64,000 nucleotides of DNA, taken from contig NZ_JAHCVK010000001.1 in assembly GCF_018476905.1 (NCBI RefSeq), forward strand, positions 868,001 to 932,000. The letters run 5' to 3'. The position numbers and the translations under genes were made by a program. Position 1 is the first letter of the stretch; every line of letters begins with the position of its first letter. Shown in pieces: positions 42,167 through 50,841 of the stretch. The DNA comes from Geomobilimonas luticola. GTDB lineage: Bacteria > Desulfobacterota > Desulfuromonadia > Geobacterales > Geobacteraceae. A model generated the notes under the pieces. The model was not told the origin of the DNA. It saw only the letters and a list, made by a program, of their open reading frames with translations, and did not search any database.

Positions 42167-43813
42167 ATGGAAAAGAAAGTTTACGTCATCGGCCACAAGA
42201 ACCCGGACACCGATTCCGTGGCGTCCGCCATCGCCTATGCCGAGCTGAAGCGCCGGCAGGGGTGGTCGAATGTGGTGGCGGCCATGGCCGGCGAGCCGAA
42301 CCCCCAGACCCGCTTCATCCTCGACAGGCTCGGGCTTCAACCTCCCCTCTATCTGGCGGATGTCCACCCCAAGGTCCGGGACGTGCTCCAGCGCACCCCG
42401 GTAACGGTCGATGCCGCCACCCCCCTGCTGAAGGGGCTGGAACTGTTCCACCAGAACAACATCCGGGTGCTGCCGGTGGTGGACGGCGCAGGAATACCGA
42501 CCGGACTCGTCTCGCTCCTCAAACTGTCGGAGAAGTATCTCCTGACCGGACAGGACCGGCTGCGGGGGGTCGACACCTCCCTCGAATCCCTTTGCCACTG
42601 TCTGCAGGGCACGTTCCTCGCCGGCAGTCCGGTTGGGGAGATGGAACACCTCCACCTCTTCATCGGCGCCATGCTCGAAGAGTCGTTCTCGGCCCGCATT
42701 GACGGGTATGACCCCGCATCCCTCCTCATCATGACCGGAAACCGTCGCACCATCCAACAGGCTGCCATCGAGAAGGGGGTGCGCCTCCTCGTCGTCACCG
42801 GCGGACTTGCGGTGGAGGAGGAACTGGTGCAGCTGGCCACGGCAAGCGGCGTCACGCTCATCAGCACACCCTTCGACACGGCGACTGCCGCCTGGCTGGC
42901 GAGGCTTTCCACGCCGGTCGGCCACTTCGCCGAGGGGAAATTCGAACAGGTCGGCGTCGCCGAGCCCCTCTCCCACCTTCGCCTGAAACTTCTCCACGGG
43001 GGAGAATCTGCGGTGGTGGTGGTGGAAGAAGACGGCACCCTGGCCGGTATCGCCACCAAGTCGTCCCTCCTTGCCACGGTTCCCTATGCGCTCATCCTGG
43101 TGGATCACAACGAGCTGGTCCAGGCGGTCCCCGGCGCCGAGGAGGTGGAGATCCTGGAAGTGATCGACCACCACAAGCTGGGAAATCCCCCGACCAACCA
43201 GCCGATCTCCTTCATCGCCTCGCCGGTGGGGAGCACCTGTACCCTGGTGGCAACCCTCTACCGCCAGCAGGGGGTCGAGCCGCCGACGGAGATCGCGGCG
43301 CTCCTCCTGGCCGGTCTGTTGTCCGACACGGTCATTCTCAAGTCCCCCACCACGACCGACCAGGACCGGGAGCTGGCGCTCTGGCTGGAAACGAAGGGAG
43401 GGATGGACCATCTCGCCTTCGGCCGGGAGATATTTTCAGCCAGTTCCGGGCTTGCGAGCTACGGCTCGCCGGAAAAGGTGATAACCACCGATTTCAAGAG
43501 CTTTTCCGGCAGCGGCGGCGCCTTTGGCGTCGGCCAGGTGGAAGTGATCGGTTTCGACGAGTTCCACAGCCAGAAGAACGAGCTGCGGCAGGCACTGGCG
43601 CGGATCAAGGAGCGGGACGGGCTGCAACTGGCGGGGCTCATGGTGACCGATATCTATTCGGAAACCACCCTCTTCCTCGTGGAGGGGGGAAAGGCACTTG
43701 CCCATGTCATGGACTACCCCCAGCTGGAGCCCCATCTCTACGAGCTGAAGGGGGTCATGTCCCGCAAGAAGCAGATGGTTCCCCATCTGCTGAAGGTGCT
43801 GGGGAAGCTCTAG
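42167..43813 (+). CDS. Manganese-dependent inorganic pyrophosphatase with CBS/DRTGG regulatory insert
   Basis: A 548-residue family II pyrophosphatase. YVIGHKNPDTDSVASAIAYA starts the DHH domain and EVIDHHKLG is the DHH motif. Between them, residues about 60-300 contain a split CBS pair around a DRTGG-like domain, the nucleotide-sensing insert found in regulated enzymes (AMP/ADP inhibit and ATP activates in characterised relatives). The C-terminal DHHA2 domain has SRKKQMVPHLLKVL. AAGGA lies 6 bp upstream. Confidence 0.9.
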   Translation: MEKKVYVIGHKNPDTDSVASAIAYAELKRRQGWSNVVAAMAGEPNPQTRFILDRLGLQPPLYLADVHPKVRDVLQRTPVTVDAATPLLKGLELFHQNNIRVLPVVDGAGIPTGLVSLLKLSEKYLLTGQDRLRGVDTSLESLCHCLQGTFLAGSPVGEMEHLHLFIGAMLEESFSARIDGYDPASLLIMTGNRRTIQQAAIEKGVRLLVVTGGLAVEEELVQLATASGVTLISTPFDTATAAWLARLSTPVGHFAEGKFEQVGVAEPLSHLRLKLLHGGESAVVVVEEDGTLAGIATKSSLLATVPYALILVDHNELVQAVPGAEEVEILEVIDHHKLGNPPTNQPISFIASPVGSTCTLVATLYRQQGVEPPTEIAALLLAGLLSDTVILKSPTTTDQDRELALWLETKGGMDHLAFGREIFSASSGLASYGSPEKVITTDFKSFSGSGGAFGVGQVEVIGFDEFHSQKNELRQALARIKERDGLQLAGLMVTDIYSETTLFLVEGGKALAHVMDYPQLEPHLYELKGVMSRKKQMVPHLLKVLGKL

Positions 43814-43859
43814 CCCCTTTTGGCAACAGGTGAATGCGTGAATGGTGAATGGTGAGTGC

Positions 43860-44010
43860 GTGAGGGGAGAGTGCCTCGTGGAGCGAATGTGTCCGAGTGC
43901 TAGCCGCTGTGGGCGAAATTGAGCAGAGCCGGCCGAATGGCCGGCGCGAAATGAGCCTTACAGCGGCAGCACGAGGAAACTCTGAGCGCAACGGGGCGCT
44001 CTCCCCTCAC
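43860..44010 (-). repeat. Approximately 150 bp palindromic dispersed repeat P1 (copy 2)
   Basis: Ends GTGAGGGGAGAG (43860-43871) and CTCTCCCCTCAC (43999-44010) form a 12 bp inverted repeat. The body, read on the minus strand, matches 6559-6711 (GAGCGAATGTG, GGCGCGAAATGAGCC and other blocks). Confidence 0.8.
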
Positions 44011-44028
44011 TGATTATGGAGCATCAGT

Positions 44029-44067
44029 TAAAGGGGTGCGCGGCAATGCCGGCGCACCCCTTTTTTT
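44029..44067. terminator. Terminator between pyrophosphatase and NCS2 permease genes
   Basis: AAAGGGGTGCGC pairs with GCGCACCCCTTT, followed by T residues on the plus strand. It lies directly after the stop of the minus-strand permease and 215 bp after the pyrophosphatase stop. Confidence 0.8.
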
Positions 44068-44069
44068 GT

Positions 44070-45371
44070 CTATTTGTAGGGATAGAAGATGTAGAACGAC
44101 AGTGACAGGGCGGCCAGAACCCACATGCCGGCCCGCACCTCTTTCCCCCTGCCGGTGAGGGTCTTGAGGAGCGGGTAGGAGAGGAGCCCGGCGGTCATGC
44201 CGACACCGATGTTGTAGGTGAAGCTGATCAGGACGATGGTGAGGAAGGCGGGGATCAGCTCGGTGTAGTCGCTGAAGTCGATCCTGGTGATGGGGCTGAT
44301 CATGAAGACGCCGATGATGATGAGGGCAGTCCCGTAGGCGTGGGGGGGGACGGCGGTGAAGAGCGGGGCGAAGAAGAGGGAGAGAAGGAACAGCCCGGCC
44401 ACCACCAGGGAAGTGAAGCCGGTCCGGCCCCCTTCCTCGATGCCGGCCGCCGATTCGATGTAGGCGCCGGTGGTCGTGGTGCCGAGGACCGGCGCCACCA
44501 TGTTGGCAAGGGCGTCGGCCAGCATCGGTTTTTCGATCTCCGGGAGGTTGCCGTTTTCATCCAGGAGTCCAGCCCGCGACGAGAGGCCGATGAGGGTTCC
44601 CACCGTATCGACGAAGGCCATGACGAAGATGATGAGCACCACCGGCAGGGCCTGGGGGGAGAGCGCACCCCTTATGTCCAGCTGCATGAAGATGGGGGTC
44701 GGGTCGGGGGGGAGGCTGACCAGTTCCCGGGGGAGCGGGGTGATGCCGAGGATGAAGGAGAGGACCGTTGCCGTGAGGATGCCGATGACGATGGCGCCAT
44801 GAATCCGCTTCACCATGAGCCAGGCGATGACCGCGAATCCCAGGATGGAGAGGAGGACCGGTGCGGTGTTCACCTTGCCGAGGCAGACCGGTGCGCCGGC
44901 CACCCCGAGGGCGACGATTCCCGTTTCGTTCAGGCCGATGAAGGTGAGGAAGAGGCCGATTCCGACGGAGAAGCTAAACTTCAGGCAGGAGGGGATGGCG
45001 TCGGCCAGCCAGCTCCGGACTTTGAATACCGTAAGGACCGTGAAGAGGGCTCCGGCGATGAAGATGGCCCCCAGCGCCGTCTGCCAGGAGTAGCCGAGGA
45101 CTTTCACCACGGTATAGGCGATGAAGGCGTTTTCGCTCATGTAGGGGGCGATGGCGAAGGGGCGCTTGGCGTAGACCCCCATCACCAGCGTGCCGAAGGC
45201 GGCGGAGATGATGGTGGCGGTCATGGACGGCCCCTTGGGGATGCCTGCCGCCTCAAGGATCGCCGGGTTGACGATGATGATGTAGGCCATGGTGAGGAAG
45301 GTGGTTATCCCCGCGATGGTTTCCTGGCGGTAGCTCGTTTCGTGGCGGGCGAAGTCGAAATAGCGGTGCAT
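44070..45371 (-). CDS. NCS2 family purine permease
   Basis: A 433-residue permease with about 12-14 hydrophobic segments. RQETIAGITTFLTMAYIIIVNPAIL and ESAAGIEEGGRTGFTSLVVAGLF are markers of the AzgA-like (guanine/hypoxanthine/adenine) group. It imports purine bases by proton symport. No purine riboswitch is visible upstream. A terminator lies directly after its stop. Confidence 0.88.
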   Translation of the reverse strand: MHRYFDFARHETSYRQETIAGITTFLTMAYIIIVNPAILEAAGIPKGPSMTATIISAAFGTLVMGVYAKRPFAIAPYMSENAFIAYTVVKVLGYSWQTALGAIFIAGALFTVLTVFKVRSWLADAIPSCLKFSFSVGIGLFLTFIGLNETGIVALGVAGAPVCLGKVNTAPVLLSILGFAVIAWLMVKRIHGAIVIGILTATVLSFILGITPLPRELVSLPPDPTPIFMQLDIRGALSPQALPVVLIIFVMAFVDTVGTLIGLSSRAGLLDENGNLPEIEKPMLADALANMVAPVLGTTTTGAYIESAAGIEEGGRTGFTSLVVAGLFLLSLFFAPLFTAVPPHAYGTALIIIGVFMISPITRIDFSDYTELIPAFLTIVLISFTYNIGVGMTAGLLSYPLLKTLTGRGKEVRAGMWVLAALSLSFYIFYPYK

Positions 45372-45495
45372 GGCTTCTCCGTTGCGGTCAGGTGTCGTGC
45401 TCTATCCGTTGTAGGGGAAAATGGGGCGGCAGTCAAGATGGAGGATAGCATGACCGTTCCGCTTTGCTATACTTTTCAGGGGGAATATGATGCTA

Positions 45496-45643
45496 AAGGG
45501 GGCGGGGGCTCTCCCTCCGAAAAGAGCCAAGCGTCACTGGCCCGCTTTCTGGCAGACAGACTGCTGTTTCAGATGCTTTCGCTTCGATTCCGAGAGGCGT
45601 TTTTCTGCGGGACTCTTTTCTCCACGAGAACCCCCGCCCCCTC
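45496..45643. repeat. Foldback element with 17 bp ends
   Basis: AGGGGGCGGGGGCTCTC at the left end is complementary to the right end (one mismatch). Inside, GAAAAGAG pairs with CTCTTTTC and GCAG with CTGC, so the whole unit can form one long imperfect hairpin. It fills the 315 bp gap between the permease and DUF2007 genes; no gene is convincing there. Confidence 0.7.
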
Positions 45644-45686
45644 TTAGAGGTTGGCAACGTATCAATGTGCGGAAAGGAGAAACACC

Positions 45687-45866
45687 ATGGTGCGATTCTA
45701 TGATCCCAAGGATGAGGGGGAACAGGTCCGGGTGGAGAGGGTGCTGCGGAAGGGGGGAGTGGAATACTTCCTGCGCCGGAGCGGGGAGCCGGGGATCGGC
45801 CCCCTGGAGATAATGGTTGCCGAGGAAGATATTCCCACTGCCGAAGAGTTGCTGAAGCGGGGATAG
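45687..45866 (+). CDS. Small DUF2007-like protein
   Basis: A 59-residue protein: MVRFYDPKDEGEQVRVERVL, then GPLEIMVAEEDIPTAEELLK, close to the DUF2007 (putative signal transducing) pattern. GGAAAGGAGAAAC lies upstream. Its stop is 4 bp from that of the convergent next gene. Function unknown. Confidence 0.75.
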   Translation: MVRFYDPKDEGEQVRVERVLRKGGVEYFLRRSGEPGIGPLEIMVAEEDIPTAEELLKRG

Positions 45867-45870
45867 ACGG

Positions 45871-46452
45871 TCAGGCGGAAACCAGCAGCTTCGGCACCGG
45901 GTATTTCCGGGCAAGGACCTTGTCGTGGCGCGCCCGGAGAGTATCCATGTCGCCGTCGAGGAAACTGGCCAGGTCCTTTGCCTCCGGTTGTGCCAGATAG
46001 ACATCGACCAGTTCGGCCATGCGGGCGTTGTACGCCTTGGTGGAACGGCCGTGGGCGTAGTTGCGGCCGGGGAAGCGGCGGAGGTCGCCGTTGCATTCGG
46101 GCGCGATGTGGTAGAGTTCGTGGAAGACGGTGATGAGCTTCTCCCGCAAGGGGAGATCGAGGAAGCGGGGGACGAGGAAGTAGATGAGGTAGAGCATCTC
46201 CCGCCCCTGGAAGGTGACGGCCGGCATGGTGCAGGTGAAGGTGCGCCGGCGTCGCCTGATGGTCCGGCTGGTGGCCCCTCCGGCGAAGCGCAGAGGGTGG
46301 ATCTTGGCGTAGGTGCCATGCACCCCGCCTCCGCGGGTGCTGGTGACGCAGAGGAGCAGTCGCTGGGGGTCGATGTGCCCCAGTTCCGGAACCCGGTCAG
46401 TGATATCCTTGATCAGCCGTTCCAGTTCTGCCGTCAGGTTCAGTGTGCTCAT
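45871..46452 (-). CDS. Putative zinc metallopeptidase
   Basis: A 193-residue protein with an HExxH motif (LITVFHELYHIAPEC, about residues 104-118). RRRTFTCTMPAVTFQGRE precedes it. The rest shows no signal peptide. The family is related to putative SprT-like or DUF-type peptidases but I cannot name it precisely. The start MSTLNLTAEL excludes the P2 repeat upstream. Confidence 0.7.
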   Translation of the reverse strand: MSTLNLTAELERLIKDITDRVPELGHIDPQRLLLCVTSTRGGGVHGTYAKIHPLRFAGGATSRTIRRRRRTFTCTMPAVTFQGREMLYLIYFLVPRFLDLPLREKLITVFHELYHIAPECNGDLRRFPGRNYAHGRSTKAYNARMAELVDVYLAQPEAKDLASFLDGDMDTLRARHDKVLARKYPVPKLLVSA

Positions 46453-46500
46453 AGTGACGATTGTGTAGGTCGGGGTGATGAGTTGTTGCCGCACTGTAAT

Positions 46501-46612
46501 GTGGATTTTTCGCAAGGTCAAGGCGATTGAGGGATGACGCGGAGGCGTAGCAGCGCTACGCCGCACAAGGAATCCCGAAGATCAACGCAGAGATTGCGGA
46601 AAAGCCGCATTA
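46501..46612 (+). repeat. Dispersed palindromic repeat P2 (compact copy)
   Basis: Ends ATTTTTCGCAA and TTGCGGAAAA are inverted. The core GGCGTAGC-AGC-GCTACGCC is a perfect hairpin. It matches the plus-strand copy at 40591-40716 and, in reverse, the copy at 2632-2800. Confidence 0.8.
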
Positions 46613-46894
46613 CTTTTGCAGCTTGTGACAGAAGAGGCAGCGCATGGGCCCATCCTTCGGCTTGACCGGGTGCTTTTCCGGAAACGGCACCCCTCCCGGC
46701 TCGTAATGACAGGCGGGGCACCCCTTGTCCGCCTCCATCTTGCTGCCTGTCTTTTGGAAAATCTCGTAGGAGGGGCGGTGTTTGTCGTCAAGGGGGACTT
46801 TCTTGGTCTTTTCCTCCCCCGAGATGGCGATGAAGATGAGCAGCACCGCGCCGACGATGGCGATGAATATCCAGTCTTTTTTCCCGATGGCCAT
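46610..46894 (-). CDS. Small membrane-anchored diheme c-type cytochrome
   Basis: A 94-residue protein. Residues about 8-24 are a membrane anchor (WIFIAIVGAVLLIFIAI). The exported tail has two heme c motifs, CPACH and CLFCH, 26 residues apart, with extra His (HYEPGG, EKHPVK) that could be axial ligands. It would carry electrons at the inner membrane face. GGAGAG lies before the ATG. The P2 repeat touches its 3' end. Confidence 0.82.
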   Translation of the reverse strand: MAIGKKDWIFIAIVGAVLLIFIAISGEEKTKKVPLDDKHRPSYEIFQKTGSKMEADKGCPACHYEPGGVPFPEKHPVKPKDGPMRCLFCHKLQK

Positions 46895-47016
46895 ACAATT
46901 CTCTCCTGTTAACGTGCATACGGTCTGCGGAAAACGTTCGGTAACGATACGAAGAATCCGTTTTCGCGAGCGTTCCTGTCTTGGCGCCTTTGCGCCTTTG
47001 CGTCAATTGATTGTAT

Positions 47017-47781
47017 TCACTCCATTGCAGCGCAGCCGATGGCGCCGTTGTGCTGGGGATGGGGCGGGACGACGACCTCCCGGCCGGTCTCCTGCTCCAG
47101 GAGCTTGCCCAGAGCCCCGTTCAGTGCCACCCCGCCGGTGAGCACGATGGTTGGCGAGGGGAACCTGTGCAGGAGCGGCAGCACCCGCCGCACCAGCGTC
47201 ATATTCACGCCGGCGCAGAGCCGTGACACCGGGTGTCCCCGCAGGATCTGGCCGATCAGTTCCGATTCGCCGAAGATGCCGCAGGTGGCGTCGAGCTTCA
47301 CCGGTTCTTCCCAATGGGAGGAGAGCTCTTCCAGGCTCACCTCCAGCACCGCGGCCATGTTTTCCAGGTACCTGCCGCTGGAGGCGGCGCACTTGTCGTT
47401 CATGACGAAGTCGGTAAGCCGTCCACTCTGCACCTGGGCCACCTTGGTGTCCTGCCCCCCCATGTCGAGCATGGTGAAGTCGCGCCGGCCGGTCTGCAGG
47501 ACGGCGCCGGCCACGTGGGCACGGATCTCGGAAATGACCTTCGCACCCTTGAGCCCCAGGGAATTGCGACCGTAGCCGGTCACCCGGATAATGGCCGCGT
47601 CCAGTTCTTCAGCGTCGAACAGGCCGGTGCCGGCCAGGTCAAGGGTAAGCTCCTCCCCTTCCAGACGTCCAAACCGTTTGTAGAAGGTGATGGTGTCGTA
47701 ATCCGCCAGACGGATTACCCTGTCTTCTTCCAGCACCGCAAACTTCGCCTTCCTGCTCCCCAGGTCAATCCCGATCTTCAT
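47017..47781 (-). CDS. 2-hydroxyacyl-CoA dehydratase activator (HgdC/BcrA-like)
   Basis: A 254-residue ASKHA-fold activase. IGIDLGSRKAKFAVLE is the phosphate-binding strand; NDKCAASSGRYLE and CGIFGESELIG hold the Cys residues that bind a shared [4Fe-4S] cluster in dimers. Such proteins use ATP to push an electron into a dehydratase or reductase. The pair with the gene at 47833 resembles E. coli yjiL/yjiM, whose reaction is unproven. GAAGGAAC lies upstream. Confidence 0.87.
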   Translation of the reverse strand: MKIGIDLGSRKAKFAVLEEDRVIRLADYDTITFYKRFGRLEGEELTLDLAGTGLFDAEELDAAIIRVTGYGRNSLGLKGAKVISEIRAHVAGAVLQTGRRDFTMLDMGGQDTKVAQVQSGRLTDFVMNDKCAASSGRYLENMAAVLEVSLEELSSHWEEPVKLDATCGIFGESELIGQILRGHPVSRLCAGVNMTLVRRVLPLLHRFPSPTIVLTGGVALNGALGKLLEQETGREVVVPPHPQHNGAIGCAAME

Positions 47782-47820
47782 CAACGTTCCTTCTCTCGTA
47801 TGTCCCGGTCACTGGTCCCC

Positions 47821-47848
47821 AGTCCCTAGTCCCTAGTCCCTAGTCCCT
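47821..47848. repeat. Heptanucleotide tandem repeat, four copies
   Basis: AGTCCCT is repeated four times without error. It covers the stop codon and last residues (GTRD) of the HgdB-like gene on the minus strand. Confidence 0.9.
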
Positions 47849-48825
47849 CGATCTTCCAGCATTTCCAGAAAACCCTCGATACGGATCCTGGTCCGGGCGT
47901 CGAGGGGTGACGGCTTGTCCCCCTCCAGGGTGAGCACCGGCACGGTCAGCTTTTTCCGGATGATCATGTCCTCGATTTGGCGGAAACAGAAGGACTGGAC
48001 ATAGTGGACCACCGCATCGACCCTGCGCCTCTCGATCTCCAGGAGGATGTCGGCCAGCCGGTGGAAGATGTCGTAGGGGTACGTGTAGGCCCGGTACTGT
48101 TCGACCAGGTCGGTGATCCCGTAGGGCATGGCGAACTGGCGCTGGGTTTCGTTGAGGACCACCCGGGCGCCATGTTTTTCAAGGAACGGGTAAATATCTT
48201 CGAAGATGGGGGGAACCCCGATGTAGGCGAGGCGCAGCCGCTCCCTCTGCGGCTCGCGGGAGGCCGCTGCGAGCAGGAACGCGTCCACTTCCGCTTCGAA
48301 CGTGTCGGGATCGCCGTTCATGTCCGAGGTGCAGACCTGGAAATAGTGGTTCTCTCCGCCGGTGACCCGGTTCTCCTCCCAGGTGAGCCGGTCGATCTCC
48401 CGCACCTTGTGCCGGATCCGGTCAAGCCGTTCCTTGGCGGCAACGACATCCGGCCACGTCACCCCGAAATGTTTCATGAGTTTTTCGATCTCGTTCCGGA
48501 GCGTAGTTCCGTCCCGGTCATGGGGGTAGGCGAAGGGGACGACGGCCACCCCCTCCAGGGAGAGCACCTCCATGAGCGCCCTGGTGTAGCTGCAGTCCCC
48601 TTCGGTGACCGCCACCATCTCCCGGATGCCGCTCTCCACCACCGCCCCGTAGATCCCCTTGATCCAGCCGCAGACGTTGCGCGGGAAGCCGGCGAGTTCC
48701 GCCTCTTCCATCATCCGGTGGCTCCGGTCGCTGGTGATGAAAATATTGTTCAGATCGACCGGGGTGCGGTGGGCGGCAACGAGGATTTCCAGCGGGATGG
48801 TAGTGGTGAAGCCTGTTCGATTCAA
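47833..48825 (-). CDS. 2-hydroxyacyl-CoA dehydratase D-component-like protein (HgdB/BcrB-like)
   Basis: A 330-residue protein of the HgdB/BadD superfamily. GWIKGIYGAVVESGI, VTEGDCSYTRALME, HYVQSFCFRQIED and LTLEGDKPSP carry the conserved Cys and structural motifs. It probably binds an iron-sulfur cluster and is driven by the activator. Only one D-component gene is present, unlike the two-subunit dehydratases. It starts with TTG 4 bp after the preceding stop. The stop lies in a 7 bp tandem repeat. Confidence 0.85.
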   Translation of the reverse strand: MNRTGFTTTIPLEILVAAHRTPVDLNNIFITSDRSHRMMEEAELAGFPRNVCGWIKGIYGAVVESGIREMVAVTEGDCSYTRALMEVLSLEGVAVVPFAYPHDRDGTTLRNEIEKLMKHFGVTWPDVVAAKERLDRIRHKVREIDRLTWEENRVTGGENHYFQVCTSDMNGDPDTFEAEVDAFLLAAASREPQRERLRLAYIGVPPIFEDIYPFLEKHGARVVLNETQRQFAMPYGITDLVEQYRAYTYPYDIFHRLADILLEIERRRVDAVVHYVQSFCFRQIEDMIIRKKLTVPVLTLEGDKPSPLDARTRIRIEGFLEMLEDRGTRD

Positions 48826-48829
48826 TGAC

Positions 48830-49171
48830 TTATTCCGATTTGATGAAGACGAAATAGATCAGTGTCGCCCCGATGGCGAGGGCTCCGAAGGTGAAGGGGA
48901 GGGTGGACTGGAGAGTCAGTTCGTTCCCCGTTTCTCCCATGAGGGTGTAACGGATGAGGAACATGATGGAGATGAAGGCGAAGAGGGAGACGAGGACCGC
49001 TTTGGAGCGCTTGACCACCGCGAAGAAGAAGATGATTATCAGAAACCCGAGGAGCCAGGGGTTCTCCATGACCGATTTCATGCTCATGTTCTTGAGGAAC
49101 TCGACAATATGCTCGGTTTCAAAGGGGGACAGGGTCTCCCGGGTCTTGTCCAGCATCTCCTGCTTGTCCAT
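48830..49171 (-). CDS. Membrane protein upstream of the HgdB/HgdC-like genes
   Basis: A 113-residue protein with three hydrophobic segments (LLGFLIIIFFFAVV, VSLFAFISIMFLI, FGALAIGATLIYFVFI) and a soluble N-terminus. GGAGGGG lies 6 bp before the ATG. It is the first gene of a three-gene operon with HgdB- and HgdC-like proteins. I do not recognise a family. Confidence 0.7.
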   Translation of the reverse strand: MDKQEMLDKTRETLSPFETEHIVEFLKNMSMKSVMENPWLLGFLIIIFFFAVVKRSKAVLVSLFAFISIMFLIRYTLMGETGNELTLQSTLPFTFGALAIGATLIYFVFIKSE

Positions 49172-49286
49172 GGCCCCTCCACTCGGGAATCCGGCGGCTT
49201 TTCGCTTCAACTACACATAGTTCAATAGCAGATTTTTCGAAAAATTCAAAGCTGGATTAACGGCTTTCCGGCCACGTGCAAATGCC

Positions 49287-49316
49287 TTGACAACTCCACG
49301 GCCGGCAAACTACTAT
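49287..49316 (+). promoter_or_regulatory. Predicted promoter of the murI operon
   Basis: TTGACA (49287-49292) and TACTAT (49311-49316) are 18 bp apart, 58 bp before the start codon. Confidence 0.6.
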
Positions 49317-49374
49317 ATACTGCTTGTGCGCAGGGTGTAAAAACCTGCGGAATTTTGACGGCTTGGAGCGTGTT

Positions 49375-50211
49375 TTGACCTGGAAAGCGATCGGCATATT
49401 CGATTCCGGGGTCGGTGGCCTGACGGTGTTGAAGGAGATAGTCAGGACGCTTCCCCAGGAAGATACCATATATCTTGGCGATACGGCAAGGGTTCCCTAC
49501 GGCACCAAGTCCCCCGAGACAGTCACCCGCTATGCTCGACAGATCACGGCGTTTCTCGTCCAGCGGGACATAAAACTGCTGGTGGTGGCGTGCAACACGG
49601 CATCGGCCGTCTCCCTCGATGCGCTCAAGGAGAGCTTCGACCTTCCCATCGTCGGCGTCATCGAGCCGGGGGCGCGTCGGGCAGCAGCGGTGACCCGGAC
49701 CGGCAAGGTCGGTGTCATCGGCACTGCCGGGACCATCAAGAGCAGTGCCTATTCCAAGGCGATCAAGCGGATCAATCCGGAGATCCAGGTAGTTACCCGT
49801 GCCTGTCCCCTGTTCGTCCCGCTGGCCGAGGAGGGGTGGGTCGACAACGAGATAGCCAGGCTGACGGCGCACGCCTACCTGGAGGGGCTTCGGGAGGAGG
49901 GGGTCGACACCCTGGTGCTCGGCTGCACCCATTACCCACTGCTCAAGGGAATAATTGCCGACGTTATGGGTGATGACGTGAAACTGGTCGACTCGGCCGA
50001 GGAGACTGCCCATACCGTGGCGGAAATACTGGGTCGGCAGGAGATGCTCCGTCCCGAGGCGGAGCGGGGAAACCATCACTACTTCGTTACCGACGTTCCC
50101 GCCGGCTTCATCAGGGTCGGCAACCGTTTCCTCGGCGGCAAGCTGGGGGATGTCTACCAGGTCAATCTGGATGAGGAAGATGTGGGGGAGGTAGATGGTG
50201 AAACGTCCTAG
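49375..50211 (+). CDS. murI: Glutamate racemase
   Basis: A 278-residue racemase supplying D-glutamate for peptidoglycan. IGIFDSGVGGLTVLKEI starts the fold; VACNTASA and GCTHYPLL hold the two catalytic Cys residues. A TTG start at 49375 is preferred, with GGAG 7 bp upstream. An in-frame start at 49324 would add 17 residues with an unrelated Cys-rich sequence. It overlaps the next gene by 17 bp. Confidence 0.92.
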   Translation: MTWKAIGIFDSGVGGLTVLKEIVRTLPQEDTIYLGDTARVPYGTKSPETVTRYARQITAFLVQRDIKLLVVACNTASAVSLDALKESFDLPIVGVIEPGARRAAAVTRTGKVGVIGTAGTIKSSAYSKAIKRINPEIQVVTRACPLFVPLAEEGWVDNEIARLTAHAYLEGLREEGVDTLVLGCTHYPLLKGIIADVMGDDVKLVDSAEETAHTVAEILGRQEMLRPEAERGNHHYFVTDVPAGFIRVGNRFLGGKLGDVYQVNLDEEDVGEVDGETS

Positions 50212-50785
50212 GCACCCCCGGCGGGGGATGACCATTCTTGGCTTTGCCTTCGTTATCTCGGCCGCGGTGTTCGGTGCGCTCATGCTGCAGAGGTACGAAC
50301 AGCGCCGGACCCCTCCTCCTGCTCCTCCCCAGACCCAGGCAGGGGGAACGGTTCTCGTGACCCTGTTCTTCGCCGCACCCGACGGAACAGGTCTCGTGCG
50401 CGAGGGGCGCGAAGTGGATGCCTGTGACGGGCCGGAGGAATGTATCGGTGGACTCATCGAGGAACTGGCCAGCGGCCCCCTCGGTGAACTGGAACCGATT
50501 CTCCCTCCCGCCACGTCAGTGCTGGGGGTCGAGGTGACCGGCGATCTCGCGATGGTCGACCTGGGGCGGGAGTTCGTCGATGGCCTGCCCGCCGGCAGTT
50601 CTGCGGAGATGACGGCCATCTATTCGATCGTCGATACCGTCGCGGTCAACTTTCCCCAGATACACCGGGTCGGCTTCCGCGTGGAAGGAGAGCCGGTCAG
50701 CACCTTTGGGCATCTGGACTTGAGCCGGCCGCTGGCGCCCGACTTCTCCCTGGAACAAAGGAACGTCCCTCCTCCGGCCAGATGA
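50195..50785 (+). CDS. GerMN domain protein, membrane-anchored
   Basis: A 196-residue protein with an N-terminal anchor (ILGFAFVISAAVFGALML) then a Pro-rich linker (RRTPPPAPPQTQ). The rest is a GerMN (Gmad1-type) domain: GTVLVTLFFAAPDGTGL, GGLIEELASGP and AEMTAIYSIVDTVAVNFP. GerMN domains occur in cell-envelope and sporulation proteins; no spores are implied. Overlap with murI suggests a cell-wall link. Confidence 0.82.
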   Translation: MVKRPRHPRRGMTILGFAFVISAAVFGALMLQRYEQRRTPPPAPPQTQAGGTVLVTLFFAAPDGTGLVREGREVDACDGPEECIGGLIEELASGPLGELEPILPPATSVLGVEVTGDLAMVDLGREFVDGLPAGSSAEMTAIYSIVDTVAVNFPQIHRVGFRVEGEPVSTFGHLDLSRPLAPDFSLEQRNVPPPAR

Positions 50786-50841
50786 ACGTACGGCCGATTT
50801 CTTCCCCTTCCACAAACTACTACGGCAAAGGATATCTCTCC

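Noticed and set aside
45372-45500. Purine riboswitch upstream of the NCS2 permease
   Set aside because: No three-way junction consensus with the conserved TATA/loop-loop elements was seen on the minus strand.
47821-47848. CRISPR-like array
   Set aside because: Seven-base contiguous units have no spacers; it is a microsatellite.
50786-50841. Cobalamin riboswitch before metH
   Set aside because: The gap is 56 bp and contains no B12-box-like sequence.
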